A program made the position numbers and the translations under genes. From NCBI GenBank assembly GCA_030550015.1, contig JAUQQG010000037.1, forward strand, positions 1-49,710: a stretch of DNA of 49,710 bases. Direction: 5' to 3'. Source of the DNA: a bacterium (lineage in GTDB: Bacteria > Sysuimicrobiota > Sysuimicrobiia > Sysuimicrobiales > Thermofontiviventaceae). Under the pieces are notes generated by a model that did no database searches, was not told the DNA's origin, and worked only from the letters and a program-made list of their open reading frames with translations. Positions 32,634 through 41,895 of the stretch are shown piece after piece (position 1 is the stretch's first letter; every line of letters begins with the position of its first letter).

Positions 32634-33776
32634 TTACATCTTCAACAGGGATTTCGCAATGATCATTCGCTGGATCTCCGAAGTCCCCTCCCCGATCTCG
32701 GTGAGTTTCACATCCCGGTAGAAGCGCTCCACAGGATAGTCCTTGATGAGGCCGTACCCACCGTGGATCTGCACGGCTTTGGTCGTTGCCCGCGCCGCCG
32801 CCTCGGAGGCGAAGAGTTTGGCCATGGAGGCATGGGTCCGGAACGGCAGCCCCTGGTCGGCCATCCACGCAGCTTCCAGGACAAGCAGCCAGGCGGCATC
32901 CAGCTCTGTGGCCATGTCCGCGATCATGTGCTGGATCGCCTGGTGCTCAGCGAGGGTCCTCCCGAACGCCCGCCGCTCTCGTGCATATGCCACGCTCGCC
33001 TCAAGGGCCGCCCTGCCGATCCCCACGGCAAGGGCACCGATCCCTATCCGGCCACCTTCCAGGATCCGCATCGCCTGGGCGTACCCCTCTCCCTCGGCGC
33101 CCAGGATATTCCCTTCCGGAACGAAGCACTCCTCTAGGATGATCATGGCCGTGTCGCTACTCCGGACTCCCAGCTTGTCCTCCTTCCGCGCGATGATGAG
33201 GCCGGGAGTCCCCCGCTCCACCACGAAGGCGCTGATCCCCTCCCGTCCTCGCTCAGGAGCCGTCTTGGCCATGATGACGTAGATCCCGCCGAGGGAGCCA
33301 TTGGTACAGAATGCCTTGGTACCGTTGAGGATCCAGCCATCCCCCACTCGCACTGCCCGCGATTGAATCGCCGCCGCATCGCTCCCCGCCCCGGGCTCAG
33401 TGAGACACCACACGCCCATAGCCTCACCTGATGCCAACCGGGGGAGATACCGACGCTTCTGTTCTTCTGTTCCGAAAAGGGCGATGTGCTTTGCGCACAA
33501 GGAGTTGTGGGCAGCAACAGAGAGGGCCACCCCGGCGTCTCCCCAGGCGAGGGCTTCAATGGCCAGGGCGATGGCCACCATGGACATCCCGCTTCCCCCG
33601 TATTCTGGCTCGATGGTCATCCCAAGGAGCCCCAGCTCAGCGAGGCGATGGAGGAGTCCGCTGGGAAACTCTCCGGCCCTGTCCCATTCGGCGGCGTGGG
33701 GGCGGATCTCGCGTTCCGCGAACTCCCGGACGGTCTGGTAGATAAGCTGCTGCTCCTCGGAGAGGTCGAAGTCCAT
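32634..33776 (-). CDS. Acyl-CoA dehydrogenase
   Basis: This 380-residue flavoprotein has all marks of the family: [62 protein letters not shown], and [35 protein letters not shown]. The last segment holds the catalytic Glu. It oxidises an acyl-CoA to the trans-2-enoyl-CoA. The branched-chain 2-oxoacid dehydrogenase genes a few kilobases away make a short branched-chain acyl-CoA a plausible substrate, but this is inference. It lies 12 bases after rtcB. Confidence 0.93.
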   Translation of the reverse strand: MDFDLSEEQQLIYQTVREFAEREIRPHAAEWDRAGEFPSGLLHRLAELGLLGMTIEPEYGGSGMSMVAIALAIEALAWGDAGVALSVAAHNSLCAKHIALFGTEEQKRRYLPRLASGEAMGVWCLTEPGAGSDAAAIQSRAVRVGDGWILNGTKAFCTNGSLGGIYVIMAKTAPERGREGISAFVVERGTPGLIIARKEDKLGVRSSDTAMIILEECFVPEGNILGAEGEGYAQAMRILEGGRIGIGALAVGIGRAALEASVAYARERRAFGRTLAEHQAIQHMIADMATELDAAWLLVLEAAWMADQGLPFRTHASMAKLFASEAAARATTKAVQIHGGYGLIKDYPVERFYRDVKLTEIGEGTSEIQRMIIAKSLLKM

Positions 33777-33788
33777 GAGAGGTTGTCC

Positions 33789-35249
33789 TTACCCTTTCAC
33801 GACCCCAATGGGCCGGGTCCTGGCGACGCGCTTCGAGAGGTTCGCCTTGTGACACACCTCCACTACATCGGCGACATCCTTGTAGGCGATAGAGGCCTCC
33901 TCTGCTAGGAGGTGGGGATCCTGGGCCATAACGAGGATGCCATGCTTGCGAAGTTCGGCGGCCACATCCACGCCCTTGAGCGTCCTCTTGGCTGCCTGCC
34001 GACCCATCATCCTGCCGGCTCCGTGGCAGGTGGAGCCGAAGGAGATCTCCATGGCATCGTGCGTCCCCACGGCCACATAGGAGTATCGCCCCATGTCCCC
34101 AGGGATCAGCACCGGCTGCCCGACCTCCCGGTACTTCGCGGGAACTTCGGGGTGACCAGGGGGGAAGGCCCGGGTCGCGCCTTTGCGATGCACGCACACC
34201 TGGATCCGCTTCCCCTCTACCTCATACTCCTCGATCTTGGCGATGTTGTGGGCAACATCATAGACGAGATGCATCCCTAGCTCCTGCGGGCTCCGCCCGA
34301 ATACCCTGGCGAAGGATTCCCGCACCCAGTGGGTGATCATCTGGCGGTTGGCCCAGGCAAAGTTCGCCGCCGCGCACATGGCGGCGAAGTAATCACCCCC
34401 CTCAGGGGATTGGATGGGAACGCAGGCGAGCTGCCGATCGGGGAGTTTGATTCCGTACTTTGCCAGAGCCCGCTCAGAGACCCGGAGGTAATCTGTGCAC
34501 ACCTGATGCCCCAGGCCGCGGGAGCCGCAGTGCACGAACACGACGATCTGCCCTGGTCCATGAAGGCCTAGGGCCCGTGCTGCCTCCCAGTCGTAGATCT
34601 GGTCCACCACCTGGACCTCAAGGAAATGGTTCCCGGAACCGAGGGTACCGATTTGGGCCTTTCCCCGCTGCTTCGCCTGGTCGCTCACCTTATCGGGATC
34701 CGCCTGGGGAAGAGCGCCGTTGGCCTCGATGACTTCTAGATCTTCTGGCCAGCCATAGCCCTTCTCCACGGCCCACTTTGCCCCTTTGACGAGCACGGTG
34801 TTGATCTCGTGCATGTCCACCCGGACCTTTCCCTCAGAACCAACCCCGGAGGGGACGTTCTTGAACAGCTCTCGGACGAGCTCCTCGAGCCGTGGTTGAA
34901 CATCCTCCTCGTGCAGGTCCGTGCGGATGAGCCGGACGCCGCAGTTGATATCGTACCCTACACCTCCAGGGGAGATCACCCCGTCTTCCAAGCGCATGGC
35001 AGCGACGCCTCCCACAGGGAAGCCGTACCCCCAGTGGATATCCGGCATACCCATGGAATACCGTACAATCCCCGGCAAGGTAGCCACGTTGGCAACCTGC
35101 TCGAGGACCTGTTCCTCGGTGATGTGCTGGAGCATGCGCTCATCGGCGAAGACGAGGCCGGGCACCCGCATCCCCGGTTTGTAATCCTGGGGGATCTCCC
35201 ACTGGTAGTCGCTGATCTTGCGGAGGATCTGTGTCCAGGGCTTGGCCAT
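33789..35249 (-). CDS. rtcB: RNA-splicing ligase RtcB
   Basis: This 486-residue protein is an RtcB 3'-phosphate RNA ligase. Visible motifs are MPDIHWGYGFPVGGVAA, GVISPGGVGYDINCGVRL (metal ligands Asp100 and Cys103), GTLGSGNHFLEVQ, VHCGSRGLGHQ and the guanylated His in STCHGAGRMMGR. The length is near the archaeal and bacterial norm. In bacteria it is linked to RNA repair; no RtcA, RtcR or archease gene is seen next to it. I chose the ATG at 35249, at the start of the conserved region. It is the first gene of an operon with metabolic enzymes. Confidence 0.95.
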   Translation of the reverse strand: MAKPWTQILRKISDYQWEIPQDYKPGMRVPGLVFADERMLQHITEEQVLEQVANVATLPGIVRYSMGMPDIHWGYGFPVGGVAAMRLEDGVISPGGVGYDINCGVRLIRTDLHEEDVQPRLEELVRELFKNVPSGVGSEGKVRVDMHEINTVLVKGAKWAVEKGYGWPEDLEVIEANGALPQADPDKVSDQAKQRGKAQIGTLGSGNHFLEVQVVDQIYDWEAARALGLHGPGQIVVFVHCGSRGLGHQVCTDYLRVSERALAKYGIKLPDRQLACVPIQSPEGGDYFAAMCAAANFAWANRQMITHWVRESFARVFGRSPQELGMHLVYDVAHNIAKIEEYEVEGKRIQVCVHRKGATRAFPPGHPEVPAKYREVGQPVLIPGDMGRYSYVAVGTHDAMEISFGSTCHGAGRMMGRQAAKRTLKGVDVAAELRKHGILVMAQDPHLLAEEASIAYKDVADVVEVCHKANLSKRVARTRPIGVVKG

Positions 35250-35349
35250 GATCCTTCCCTCCCATTGGAACAAGCCTCCCCTCGATTCCGGGAGTCGCGC
35301 GCGGTCCATTAACAGTGTACCCGAAGCGAGAAGAGAGGGGAAGGCGTCC

Positions 35350-35378
35350 TTTACAACCCTAGATCCCTATGGTACAAT
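35350..35378 (+). promoter_or_regulatory. Strong sigma-70-type promoter of yjbQ leader
   Basis: TTTACA (35350-35355) and TACAAT (35373-35378) are spaced by 17 bases, each one base off the consensus. The predicted transcription start is about 35385, leaving a leader of about 143 bases before yjbQ. Confidence 0.75.
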
Positions 35379-35384
35379 CGCGCC

Positions 35385-35527
35385 GTGAACCTGTCCGGGC
35401 GTTTCCCGAAGACAAGAAAGCTTCGCCAGAGAGGGTGGATCCTAGAGAAGCGACCCCGCAACTCCAAAAGGGGTCCCTGCCTCATTTCAACTGTTACCAA
35501 AGTACTTAGGGGAAGGGAGGGCGAGGT
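35385..35527 (+). promoter_or_regulatory. Structured 5' leader of yjbQ, possible riboswitch-like RNA
   Basis: The leader can fold into several helices. TGTCCGGG (35392-35399) pairs with CCCG/GACA (35405-35414). GACCCC (35452-35457) pairs with GGGGTC (35470-35475). CTTCGCC (35421-35427) pairs with GGCGAGG (35520-35526), which would cover the region of the yjbQ ribosome binding site. Segments CCAGAGAGGGTGGA and GAAGCGACCCCGCAAC recall the core of SAM-I (S-box) riboswitches, but the P2b hairpin and the GGUGCUAAUUCC part are missing. Class is therefore unknown. Confidence 0.45.
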
Positions 35528-35989
35528 GTGAGTTCCGTCGTCGATGCCTTCTCGCAGGGGCTTAAGGTCTTCTCAAAAACCTTGCGGATCATCACCCAGG
35601 AACGATTTGAGGTCCACAACATCACGGAACTCGTCAAGGGCTTGCCCAGGCTCGCAGGCATCACCCACGGGATCGTCACCATCCACGCTCTCCACACCAC
35701 CACGGCCATCTTCCTCAACGAATACCAACAAGCCCTCCTGGATGACATCAAGGAGACCCTGCGCTCCCTTATCACAGACAATGGGACGTATCGGCATAAC
35801 AACCCGGACTACTCCGACTGCACCAGGCAGAACGCTACCTCTCACCTGCGAGCCATGCTCCTCGGCCACAATGTCTCCATCCCCGTGGAGGACGGGAAGC
35901 TTGTCCTCGGCCGTTGGCAGAGTATCCTCTTCGCCGAGCTAGATGGGCCGCAGGAAAGGCAGATCCATGCCCAGGTGATTGGGGTGTAG
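35528..35989 (+). CDS. yjbQ: YjbQ / UPF0047 family protein
   Basis: This 153-residue protein has the family motifs GIVTIHALHTTTAIFLNE, YRHNNPDYSDCTRQNATSHLRAMLLGHNVSIPVEDGKLVLGRWQSILFAELDG. E. coli YjbQ can replace thiamine-phosphate synthase weakly, but its main role is unknown. Translation starts at GTG, preceded by GGGAGGGCGAGG, which may be masked by the leader structure. It is the only gene on its strand between rtcB and the moeB-like gene and converges with the latter at a distance of 15 bases. Confidence 0.9.
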   Translation: MSSVVDAFSQGLKVFSKTLRIITQERFEVHNITELVKGLPRLAGITHGIVTIHALHTTTAIFLNEYQQALLDDIKETLRSLITDNGTYRHNNPDYSDCTRQNATSHLRAMLLGHNVSIPVEDGKLVLGRWQSILFAELDGPQERQIHAQVIGV

Positions 35990-36004
35990 CAGGGGTCAGG
36001 GTTC

Positions 36005-37183
36005 CTACTGGCTCCCGAACTCCACGGGAAGTCGCTGGTTCATCCAGGCGATGATCCCACCTGCGAGGTTAAAGACCTTCTCGTATCCGCGCTGCCGGAG
36101 GAGCTGAGTAACCTCGGCACTGCGCTGCCCTGACGCGCACTGGACGATGATCGTCCGGGACGGATCGAGCTCGTGGAGCCTGCGGAGGACTTCCCCCTTG
36201 GGGATGAGCCTTGCGCCGGGAATGCGCAGCTGCGTCCACTCCCACATCTCCCGCACATCGACGAGCTGGGCCTCCCCGCGCTGGAGGAGTTCCCAGGCCT
36301 CCTCCGCGTTTACCTCGGGGACAGTCGGGGTCTCAACCTCTGCAGCAACAGCATGACGGCCTGGAAGACCGCAGAACTCCTCGTAGTCAATGAGCTCCCG
36401 AATCGTGGGGTGATCGCCACACACAGGGCATGCAGGGTTCCTCTGCCAGCGGACGATCCGCATGTCCATCTCCAGGGCATCAAAGATGAACAAGCGGTTT
36501 GCCAAGGTCTCCCCCCTGCCCAGGAGGATCTTAATCGCCTCAATCGCCTGCAAAGTCCCCATGAACCCAGCCAGCGCCCCTATGATCCCTCCCTCCGCGC
36601 AACTTGGCACTGTCCCAGGAGGAGGGGGGGAGGGGAACAGGCAACGATAACACCCCCGCCCCGGAAGGAAAACCGTGGCCTGACCCTCCCAACGGAGGAT
36701 GCTCGCATCCACGAGGGGTTTCCCGAGCAGGACGCAGGCGTCGTTGACCAGGTAGCGCGTGGGGAAGTTGTCGCTCCCATTGACGACGACGTCGTAGTCC
36801 TTAAGGATGTCCAAAGCGTTCTCGCTGGTCAGGGTGGTCTGGTAGGGGATCACCTTGACGTCTGGGTTGATGTCCTCCAGGTGACGGCGAGCCGACTGGG
36901 TCTTGGGCCGCCCAATGTCATGCGTGAAATGCAGGATCTGTCGATGGAGGTTGGTGAGATCCACCCGGTCGCCGTCCACAATCCCGATGGTGCCTACACC
37001 CGCAGCGGCGAGGTAGATGGAGGCCGGCGATCCGAGGCCGCCCGCGCCAACCACTAAGACCTTAGAATCGAGGAGCCGGCGCTGGCCTAGGACCCCTACC
37101 TCCTGGAGGATGATTTGGCGGGAATAGCGCTCCAGCTGCTCGTTCGTGAGAAGCGGTGGACCCTGCATCAATGACCTGGCCAT
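36005..37183 (-). CDS. moeB: MoeB/ThiF-type E1-like adenylyltransferase with C-terminal rhodanese domain
   Basis: This 392-residue protein has an E1-like domain: RYSRQIILQEVGVLGQRRL, VVGAGGLGSPASIYLAAAGV, NGSDNFPTRYLVNDAC, and zinc cysteines in CYRCLFP and CPVCGD. The rhodanese domain (about 285-392) has VDVREMWEW and the active loop VQCASGQRS. Such MoeZ/MoeBR proteins adenylate and sulfurate small carrier proteins. Candidate partners are MoaD and ThiS; the only carrier in the window is the ThiS part of the ThiS-ThiG fusion. AAGGGG precedes the ATG at 37183. Confidence 0.93.
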   Translation of the reverse strand: MARSLMQGPPLLTNEQLERYSRQIILQEVGVLGQRRLLDSKVLVVGAGGLGSPASIYLAAAGVGTIGIVDGDRVDLTNLHRQILHFTHDIGRPKTQSARRHLEDINPDVKVIPYQTTLTSENALDILKDYDVVVNGSDNFPTRYLVNDACVLLGKPLVDASILRWEGQATVFLPGRGCYRCLFPSPPPPGTVPSCAEGGIIGALAGFMGTLQAIEAIKILLGRGETLANRLFIFDALEMDMRIVRWQRNPACPVCGDHPTIRELIDYEEFCGLPGRHAVAAEVETPTVPEVNAEEAWELLQRGEAQLVDVREMWEWTQLRIPGARLIPKGEVLRRLHELDPSRTIIVQCASGQRSAEVTQLLRQRGYEKVFNLAGGIIAWMNQRLPVEFGSQ

Positions 37184-37353
37184 GTCGATAACCCCTTCTC
37201 TAAGATTCTTGACTAAAAGCCTCCACTTTCATTCCTAACATAAGCGGTTGGGTTAGGCCTGTCAAGGGAGGAACTGGAGACAGAGGGAAGGTCGGGCCTC
37301 AGCTGTGGACAAGGACGAATGTCGGTGAACGAAGGTCTCAGGGCGACTCGCAG

Positions 37354-37383
37354 TGGACGGATCTTTCAGGGGAATGGTATAAT
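37354..37383 (+). promoter_or_regulatory. Promoter of ferredoxin-NADP reductase gene
   Basis: TATAAT (37378-37383) is preceded by TGG, giving an extended -10. A weak -35, TGGACG, lies 18 bases upstream. It is 32 bases before the start codon. Confidence 0.65.
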
Positions 37384-37415
37384 TACCCCCGTACGCTTGT
37401 GAAATGGGGGGTTCT

Positions 37416-38441
37416 ATGAACGAGATCTATGATATCACCATCATCGGCGCCGGTCCCACTGGGCTCTTTGCCGGCTACTACGCGGGGTTCCGCGGCCTCA
37501 AGACCAAGCTCATCGACAGCCAGCCTGACCTAGGGGGACAGATCACCGCGTTGTACCCAGATAAGTACATCTACGACGTCGCAGGGTTCCCCAAGATCCT
37601 GGGCCGTGAGCTCGTGCGAAACCTTGTGGAGCAATGCATGCAGTATAACCCTACCGTTGTGCTGGGAGAGCAGGTCCAGCGCCTGGAGAAAGTGGAAGAG
37701 AGGCTCTTCCGATTGACCACAGACCGCACTACCCACCTCTCCCGCGCAGTGCTCATCACCGCGGGAATCGGGGCGTTCACCCCCAAGACCTTCAAGAGAC
37801 CGGAGATCGACCAATATCAAGGACGGGGCCTTTTCTTCGCCGTCCATAACCGGGAGGAGTTCAAGGGGAAGCGACTGCTCATCATCGGCGGGGGAGACTC
37901 CGCTCTCGATTGGGCCCTCAACCTCGTAGAGGTCGCCAGGGAGATCACCTTGATCCACAGGCGAGACGGATTCCGCGCCCACGAGGACAGTGTGCGAAGG
38001 CTTTTTAGCTCCCCCATCACCGTCAAGCTCTTCTACGAGCTGAAAGCCATTCGGGGGGAGGACCGGGCGGAGGAAGCGGTGATCTTCCACAACAAAACCG
38101 GCCAGGAGGAAGTCCTCCAGGTGGACGCGATCCTGGCGTTCTTGGGTCTCCAGAGCAATCTCGGTCCTATCAAGGAATGGGGGCTCCACCTCGAAGAGGA
38201 GAGCATCCTCGTGAACACCAAGATGGAGACCAATATCCCCGGGGTCTATGCTGCCGGAGACATCGTCACCTATCCAGGAAAAGTGAAGCTCATTGTCACC
38301 GGGTTTGGAGAGGCGGCGACTGCAGTGAACAACCTGACCAGGTATCTCAACCCTGAAGCCAGCGTCTTCCCCGGCCACAGCAGCTCCATTGTAGAAAAGC
38401 AACACAAAGAGAGCCAGCCGGCCAGAGCGGACGGGTCGTAA
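37416..38441 (+). CDS. Ferredoxin-NADP+ reductase, thioredoxin-reductase-like type
   Basis: This 341-residue flavoprotein has the FAD motif IIGAGPTGLFAGYYAGFRGLK, then LGGQITALYPDKYIYDVAGFPKI, typical of the TrxR-like FNR group (YumC-like). The NADP motif is IIGGGDSALDWALNL and the second FAD motif is GVYAAGDIVTYPGKVKLIVTGFGEAATAVNN. The active-site CxxC of thioredoxin reductase is absent, so it is a reductase for ferredoxin or flavodoxin. GGGGGG precedes the ATG at 37416. Its own promoter and its single-gene transcript suggest constitutive redox duty. Confidence 0.92.
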   Translation: MNEIYDITIIGAGPTGLFAGYYAGFRGLKTKLIDSQPDLGGQITALYPDKYIYDVAGFPKILGRELVRNLVEQCMQYNPTVVLGEQVQRLEKVEERLFRLTTDRTTHLSRAVLITAGIGAFTPKTFKRPEIDQYQGRGLFFAVHNREEFKGKRLLIIGGGDSALDWALNLVEVAREITLIHRRDGFRAHEDSVRRLFSSPITVKLFYELKAIRGEDRAEEAVIFHNKTGQEEVLQVDAILAFLGLQSNLGPIKEWGLHLEEESILVNTKMETNIPGVYAAGDIVTYPGKVKLIVTGFGEAATAVNNLTRYLNPEASVFPGHSSSIVEKQHKESQPARADGS

Positions 38442-38486
38442 AATCGCCTGGGAAGATTCCTCGTAGACCTTGGCGCGCTCCTCCCC

Positions 38487-39395
38487 TTAGGAATCCGCAG
38501 AGTTTCCTAGAGAGCGATCGAGCAAGCGGGCATGGTCGTCCGCGTGATAAGAGGACCTCACCAGCGGCCCAGCCTCCACATGACGGAACCCCATACGGAG
38601 CCCGATGATCTTGAGTGCGGCAAACTCCTCAGGTGTATAGAACCGGGAAACGGGCACATAGTCCTTCCCAGGCTGGAGGTATTGGCCAATGGTAAGGATG
38701 TCGCAATCCACAGCCCGGAGGTCTCTCATCGTCTCGAGGATCTCCTCCCACTCCTCTCCAAGCCCCACCATGATCCCGCTCTTGGTCAAACATGGGTACC
38801 CCCACGCTTTGACACGTTGGAGAAGCTCTAGCGAGCGCTCGTAGTTTCCTCCGTGCCGGACTTGTTTGAACACCCGCCGCACGGTCTCGATGTTATGGTT
38901 AAGGATCTCCGGTCTAGCCTCGAGGACGATGCGCAGGGCCTCGGGGTCCCCTTTGAAGTCAGGGATGAGAACTTCCACGGTACAGCCGGGAACGTAGGCG
39001 CGGATCCTCCGGATGGTCTCGGCAAAGATCATCGCTCCCCCATCCTTGAGATCATCGCGGTTCACCGAGGTGATCACAGCATGACGCAGGCCCATGCGCT
39101 GGACCGCCCGTGCCACCCGCTCCGGCTCCATCCAGTCCACCTCCGTGGGGAGCCCGTGAGCGATCGCGCAGTACGCGCAGTTGCGCGTGCAGATGTTGCC
39201 CAGGATGAGAAACGTGGCTGTGCGCCGACCCCAGCACTCCCCAATGTTCGGACAGCGGGCCTCCTCGCAGACCGTGTGCAGCGTCTGGGTACGCATGATC
39301 TGGAGGAGGTCATGGAAGTTCGGACCCGATGGGAACTGTACGCGCAGCCACTCCGGCCGCCGCTGCACTTCGACCTTCTGGTCTACCTGGTTCAT
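38487..39395 (-). CDS. lipA: Lipoyl synthase LipA
   Basis: This 302-residue radical SAM enzyme has the auxiliary cluster cysteines C43-X4-C48-X5-C54 ([12 protein letters not shown]), the radical SAM motif C69-X3-C73-X2-C76 (CTRNCAYC), and the family segments [23 protein letters not shown] and the late RSSYHAD that holds the conserved Ser ligand. It inserts two sulfurs into octanoyl groups on E2 or GcvH proteins. The neighbouring E2 gene supplies an obvious substrate. LipB or LipM is not in the window. GGGAGA precedes the ATG at 39395. Confidence 0.95.
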   Translation of the reverse strand: MNQVDQKVEVQRRPEWLRVQFPSGPNFHDLLQIMRTQTLHTVCEEARCPNIGECWGRRTATFLILGNICTRNCAYCAIAHGLPTEVDWMEPERVARAVQRMGLRHAVITSVNRDDLKDGGAMIFAETIRRIRAYVPGCTVEVLIPDFKGDPEALRIVLEARPEILNHNIETVRRVFKQVRHGGNYERSLELLQRVKAWGYPCLTKSGIMVGLGEEWEEILETMRDLRAVDCDILTIGQYLQPGKDYVPVSRFYTPEEFAALKIIGLRMGFRHVEAGPLVRSSYHADDHARLLDRSLGNSADS

Positions 39396-39547
39396 CTGGC
39401 CTATTCTCCCTCTTTTCGGTTGCCTGAGTGATTTTGGCGGACCATGTGAGCAATCTCGCAAGGTAGGAGGCCGGAAAGGTCCCTTTTCAAAGGCTACCTG
39501 CTTCCCTGCCCACCCTCATCTGGTTCATCGCGTTCCCCAAGAAGACA

Positions 39548-40789
39548 TCAAAAGTCGCTCACCACTGCTGCATCGGACTTGAACCCCTCCAACTTGGCCT
39601 TGATGTGGTTCAGGAACTGGACCGCCACCGCCCCATCAAAGATGCGGTGGTCGAAGCTGAGTCCCAGGTGCATCATCTCCCGGATGGCAATAGCATCCCA
39701 CCGCACAACAGGCCTCTTGACAATAGCGTCCACGGCTAGGATCGCAGCCTGCCCAGGGACGATAATGGGCATGGACAGAAGGGAGCCGAACACCCCTGGG
39801 TTGGTGATGGTGAAGGTCCCACCTTGTACCTCCTCGAGGGTAAGCTTTCCCTCCCTGGCCTTCCGTGTCAGCTCGGCGAGCTCGCGGGCAATTCCCAAAA
39901 GGCTCTTCTCCTCCGCATTCTTGATCACCGGCACGATCAACCCTTCTTCGATGGCCACGCCGACACCGATGTTGATGGTTCTGCGCAGGAGAATCCCTTC
40001 CTCCGTCCACGTGGAGTTCACGATGGGGAATGCCCGGAGAGCTTCCACCGTGGCTCGCACGATGAACGCCGTATAGGTGATGTTCACTCCCTCGCGCGCG
40101 AGCCACTCCTCCTTGTGCGCTTCCCGCCAGCGTACGATCTCGGTCATATCTACTTCGACGATCCCGTAGGCGTGCGGGATCTCTCGCTTGCTCTGGGTCA
40201 TGCGCTCGGCGATGGTGCGCCGGATCGGGTTTAGGCGGATGAGGGTGTCTCCTGCGGTGGGCAAGCCCTCTCGGGCTTCCTCCGCCCTCGAGGGTACCGC
40301 CGTGACGGCGGAGGGCTCTGTGGGGGATGGAGCAGGGCGGCGCGATTCCACGTAGCGGAGGAGGTCCTCTTTCGTGATGCGACCTCCTGTGCCTGTCCCA
40401 GGGATGCGTGTGAGTTCCTCCGCGGAGACCCCGTGCTCCTCTGCCAGCCTCCGCACGAGAGGGGAGAGCCGCGGCCTCGCTTCCTCCCTGGGATGTCCAG
40501 GGGGCGCCTCCCCAGCCATTTCTTCCTTGGCCCCTTCCCCGGGAGCAACCTCTTCCACCTCCATCAGGGCAATGGGGGTCCCTGCAGGGACGGTCTGGCC
40601 CTCCTGGACCAGGATCTCCACCAGCCGCCCCTTCCACGGGGAGGGCATCTCTACGTTCACCTTGTCCGTGACGACCTCCACGAGGGGCTCGTACTGCTCC
40701 ACCAGATCCCCAGGTTGTTTCAGCCACCGGCCGATGGTGCCTTCATAGACGCTTTCCCCCAGCTGGGGGAGCTTCACCTCCACGGGCAT
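39548..40789 (-). CDS. 2-oxoacid dehydrogenase E2 (dihydrolipoyl acyltransferase)
   Basis: This 413-residue protein has one lipoyl domain (1-78, lipoylated Lys43 in TDKVNVEMPS), a linker, a peripheral-subunit-binding domain (about 108-145: SPLVRRLAEEHGVSAEEL then GTGTGGRITKEDLLRYV) and a catalytic domain (about 185-413) with the active His in LSFDHRIFDG. It moves the acyl group from E1 to CoA. The E1 sequences suggest a branched-chain complex. It is preceded by an unusual GCGT-rich spacer. Confidence 0.94.
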   Translation of the reverse strand: MPVEVKLPQLGESVYEGTIGRWLKQPGDLVEQYEPLVEVVTDKVNVEMPSPWKGRLVEILVQEGQTVPAGTPIALMEVEEVAPGEGAKEEMAGEAPPGHPREEARPRLSPLVRRLAEEHGVSAEELTRIPGTGTGGRITKEDLLRYVESRRPAPSPTEPSAVTAVPSRAEEAREGLPTAGDTLIRLNPIRRTIAERMTQSKREIPHAYGIVEVDMTEIVRWREAHKEEWLAREGVNITYTAFIVRATVEALRAFPIVNSTWTEEGILLRRTINIGVGVAIEEGLIVPVIKNAEEKSLLGIARELAELTRKAREGKLTLEEVQGGTFTITNPGVFGSLLSMPIIVPGQAAILAVDAIVKRPVVRWDAIAIREMMHLGLSFDHRIFDGAVAVQFLNHIKAKLEGFKSDAAVVSDF

Positions 40790-40792
40790 ATC

Positions 40793-40915
40793 CGAACCTC
40801 CGCGTTTACCGCGTTAATAGCGTTTGTCGCGTCATCGCGTGTGTTGCGTCCATCGCGTTTGTGATGAACGCAATACACGCAAAAACGCGATAGACCCGAT
40901 GAACGCTAATACTGT
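40793..40915. repeat. GCGTT-rich degenerate repeat spacer between E2 and E1 beta genes
   Basis: The spacer is made almost wholly of short units such as GCGTTTGTC, GCGTCATC, GCGTTTACC and their complements. One half carries them in one direction and the other half in the opposite one, so the arms are imperfectly complementary. Similar wording (GTCGCGTTGTCGCGTCATC) occurs at the rfbB start near 26690. Base use is very unlike the surrounding genes. Confidence 0.55.
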
Positions 40916-41889
40916 GCCAGCCGGCGCATGGCTTCGGCGATCCTGCGCGCATCAGGCATGAACCAGCGCTCCAGAGGCGGAGCGTACGGAACCGCTGGGA
41001 CCTCCGGCCCCGTCACCCGCATGATGGGCGCGTCGAGATCAAAAAACGCCTCTTCAGCGAGGATCGCTGCCAGCTCCGCCCCATACCCTAGGAAACCGTT
41101 GTCCTCGTAGACGATGAGAGCTCGATTCGTCTTCCGCACAGAGGCGAGGAGGGTCTCCTTGTCCAGTGGACGAAGGGTCCGGAGGTCAACCACTTCCGCA
41201 TCGATCCCCTCCTTGGCCACCTCCTCGGCGGCCACAAGAGCCTCATGGAGCATGAGCCCGTAGGCGAACACCGAGAGATCCTTCCCCTCTCGCCGGATAG
41301 CGGCCTTCCCGAGCGGCACGATGTAGTCCCCCTCCGGGACTTCCCCCCGGACCATCCTATACAGCTTCTTGTGTTCGAAGAAGAGCACAGGATCGGGATC
41401 CCGGATGCTCGCCTTGAGCAACCCCTTCGCGTCGCCAGGATGATAGGGCACCACCACTTTCAGCCCAGGGATGTGGGCAAAGAATGCCTCCACGCTCTGG
41501 GAGTGGTACAGCGCCCCGTGCACCCCGCCCCCATAGGGAGCGCGGATCACGAGGGGACAGCCGAAGGCACCGTTGCTTCTGTAGCGCATCCGGGCCGCCT
41601 CGCTCAGGATCTGGTTCATCGCTGGGAAGATAAAGTCGGCGAACTGGATCTCGGCAACAGGGAGGAGACCATTTGCGGCCATCCCGATGGCCACGCCCAC
41701 GATCGAGGACTCCGCCAGAGGCGTATCGATGACGCGTTCTCCCCCGAACCGGTCGTAGAGGCCCTCCGTAGCCCCGAAGACGCCACCCTTCCTGCCCACG
41801 TCCTCTCCCAGAACCAGCACCCGTTCATCGCGCTCCATCTCCTCATGGAGCGCCTGGTTGATCGCATCGATGAGGCGCAGCTCAGCCAT
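40906..41889 (-). CDS. 2-oxoacid dehydrogenase E1 beta subunit (branched-chain type)
   Basis: This 327-residue protein has LGEDVGRKGGVFGATEGLYDRFG, DTPLAESSIVGVAIGMA, YGGGVHGALYHSQSVEAFFAHIPGLKVV and VVDLRTLRPLD. These fit E1 beta of 2-oxoisovalerate dehydrogenases better than those of pyruvate dehydrogenases. Together with the alpha subunit it decarboxylates the oxoacid on thiamine diphosphate. It starts six bases after the alpha subunit gene, with GAGGGGGA as ribosome binding site. Substrate choice is inferred from motif wording. Confidence 0.92.
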   Translation of the reverse strand: MAELRLIDAINQALHEEMERDERVLVLGEDVGRKGGVFGATEGLYDRFGGERVIDTPLAESSIVGVAIGMAANGLLPVAEIQFADFIFPAMNQILSEAARMRYRSNGAFGCPLVIRAPYGGGVHGALYHSQSVEAFFAHIPGLKVVVPYHPGDAKGLLKASIRDPDPVLFFEHKKLYRMVRGEVPEGDYIVPLGKAAIRREGKDLSVFAYGLMLHEALVAAEEVAKEGIDAEVVDLRTLRPLDKETLLASVRKTNRALIVYEDNGFLGYGAELAAILAEEAFFDLDAPIMRVTGPEVPAVPYAPPLERWFMPDARRIAEAMRRLAQY

Positions 41890-41895
41890 TCCCCC

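Noticed and set aside
35428..35478. T-box-like AGGGTGGATCC ... GGTCCCT in the yjbQ leader
   Set aside because: The leader is too short to hold a T-box stem I with specifier loop, the 14-base T-box matches only in part, and the downstream gene is not amino-acid related.
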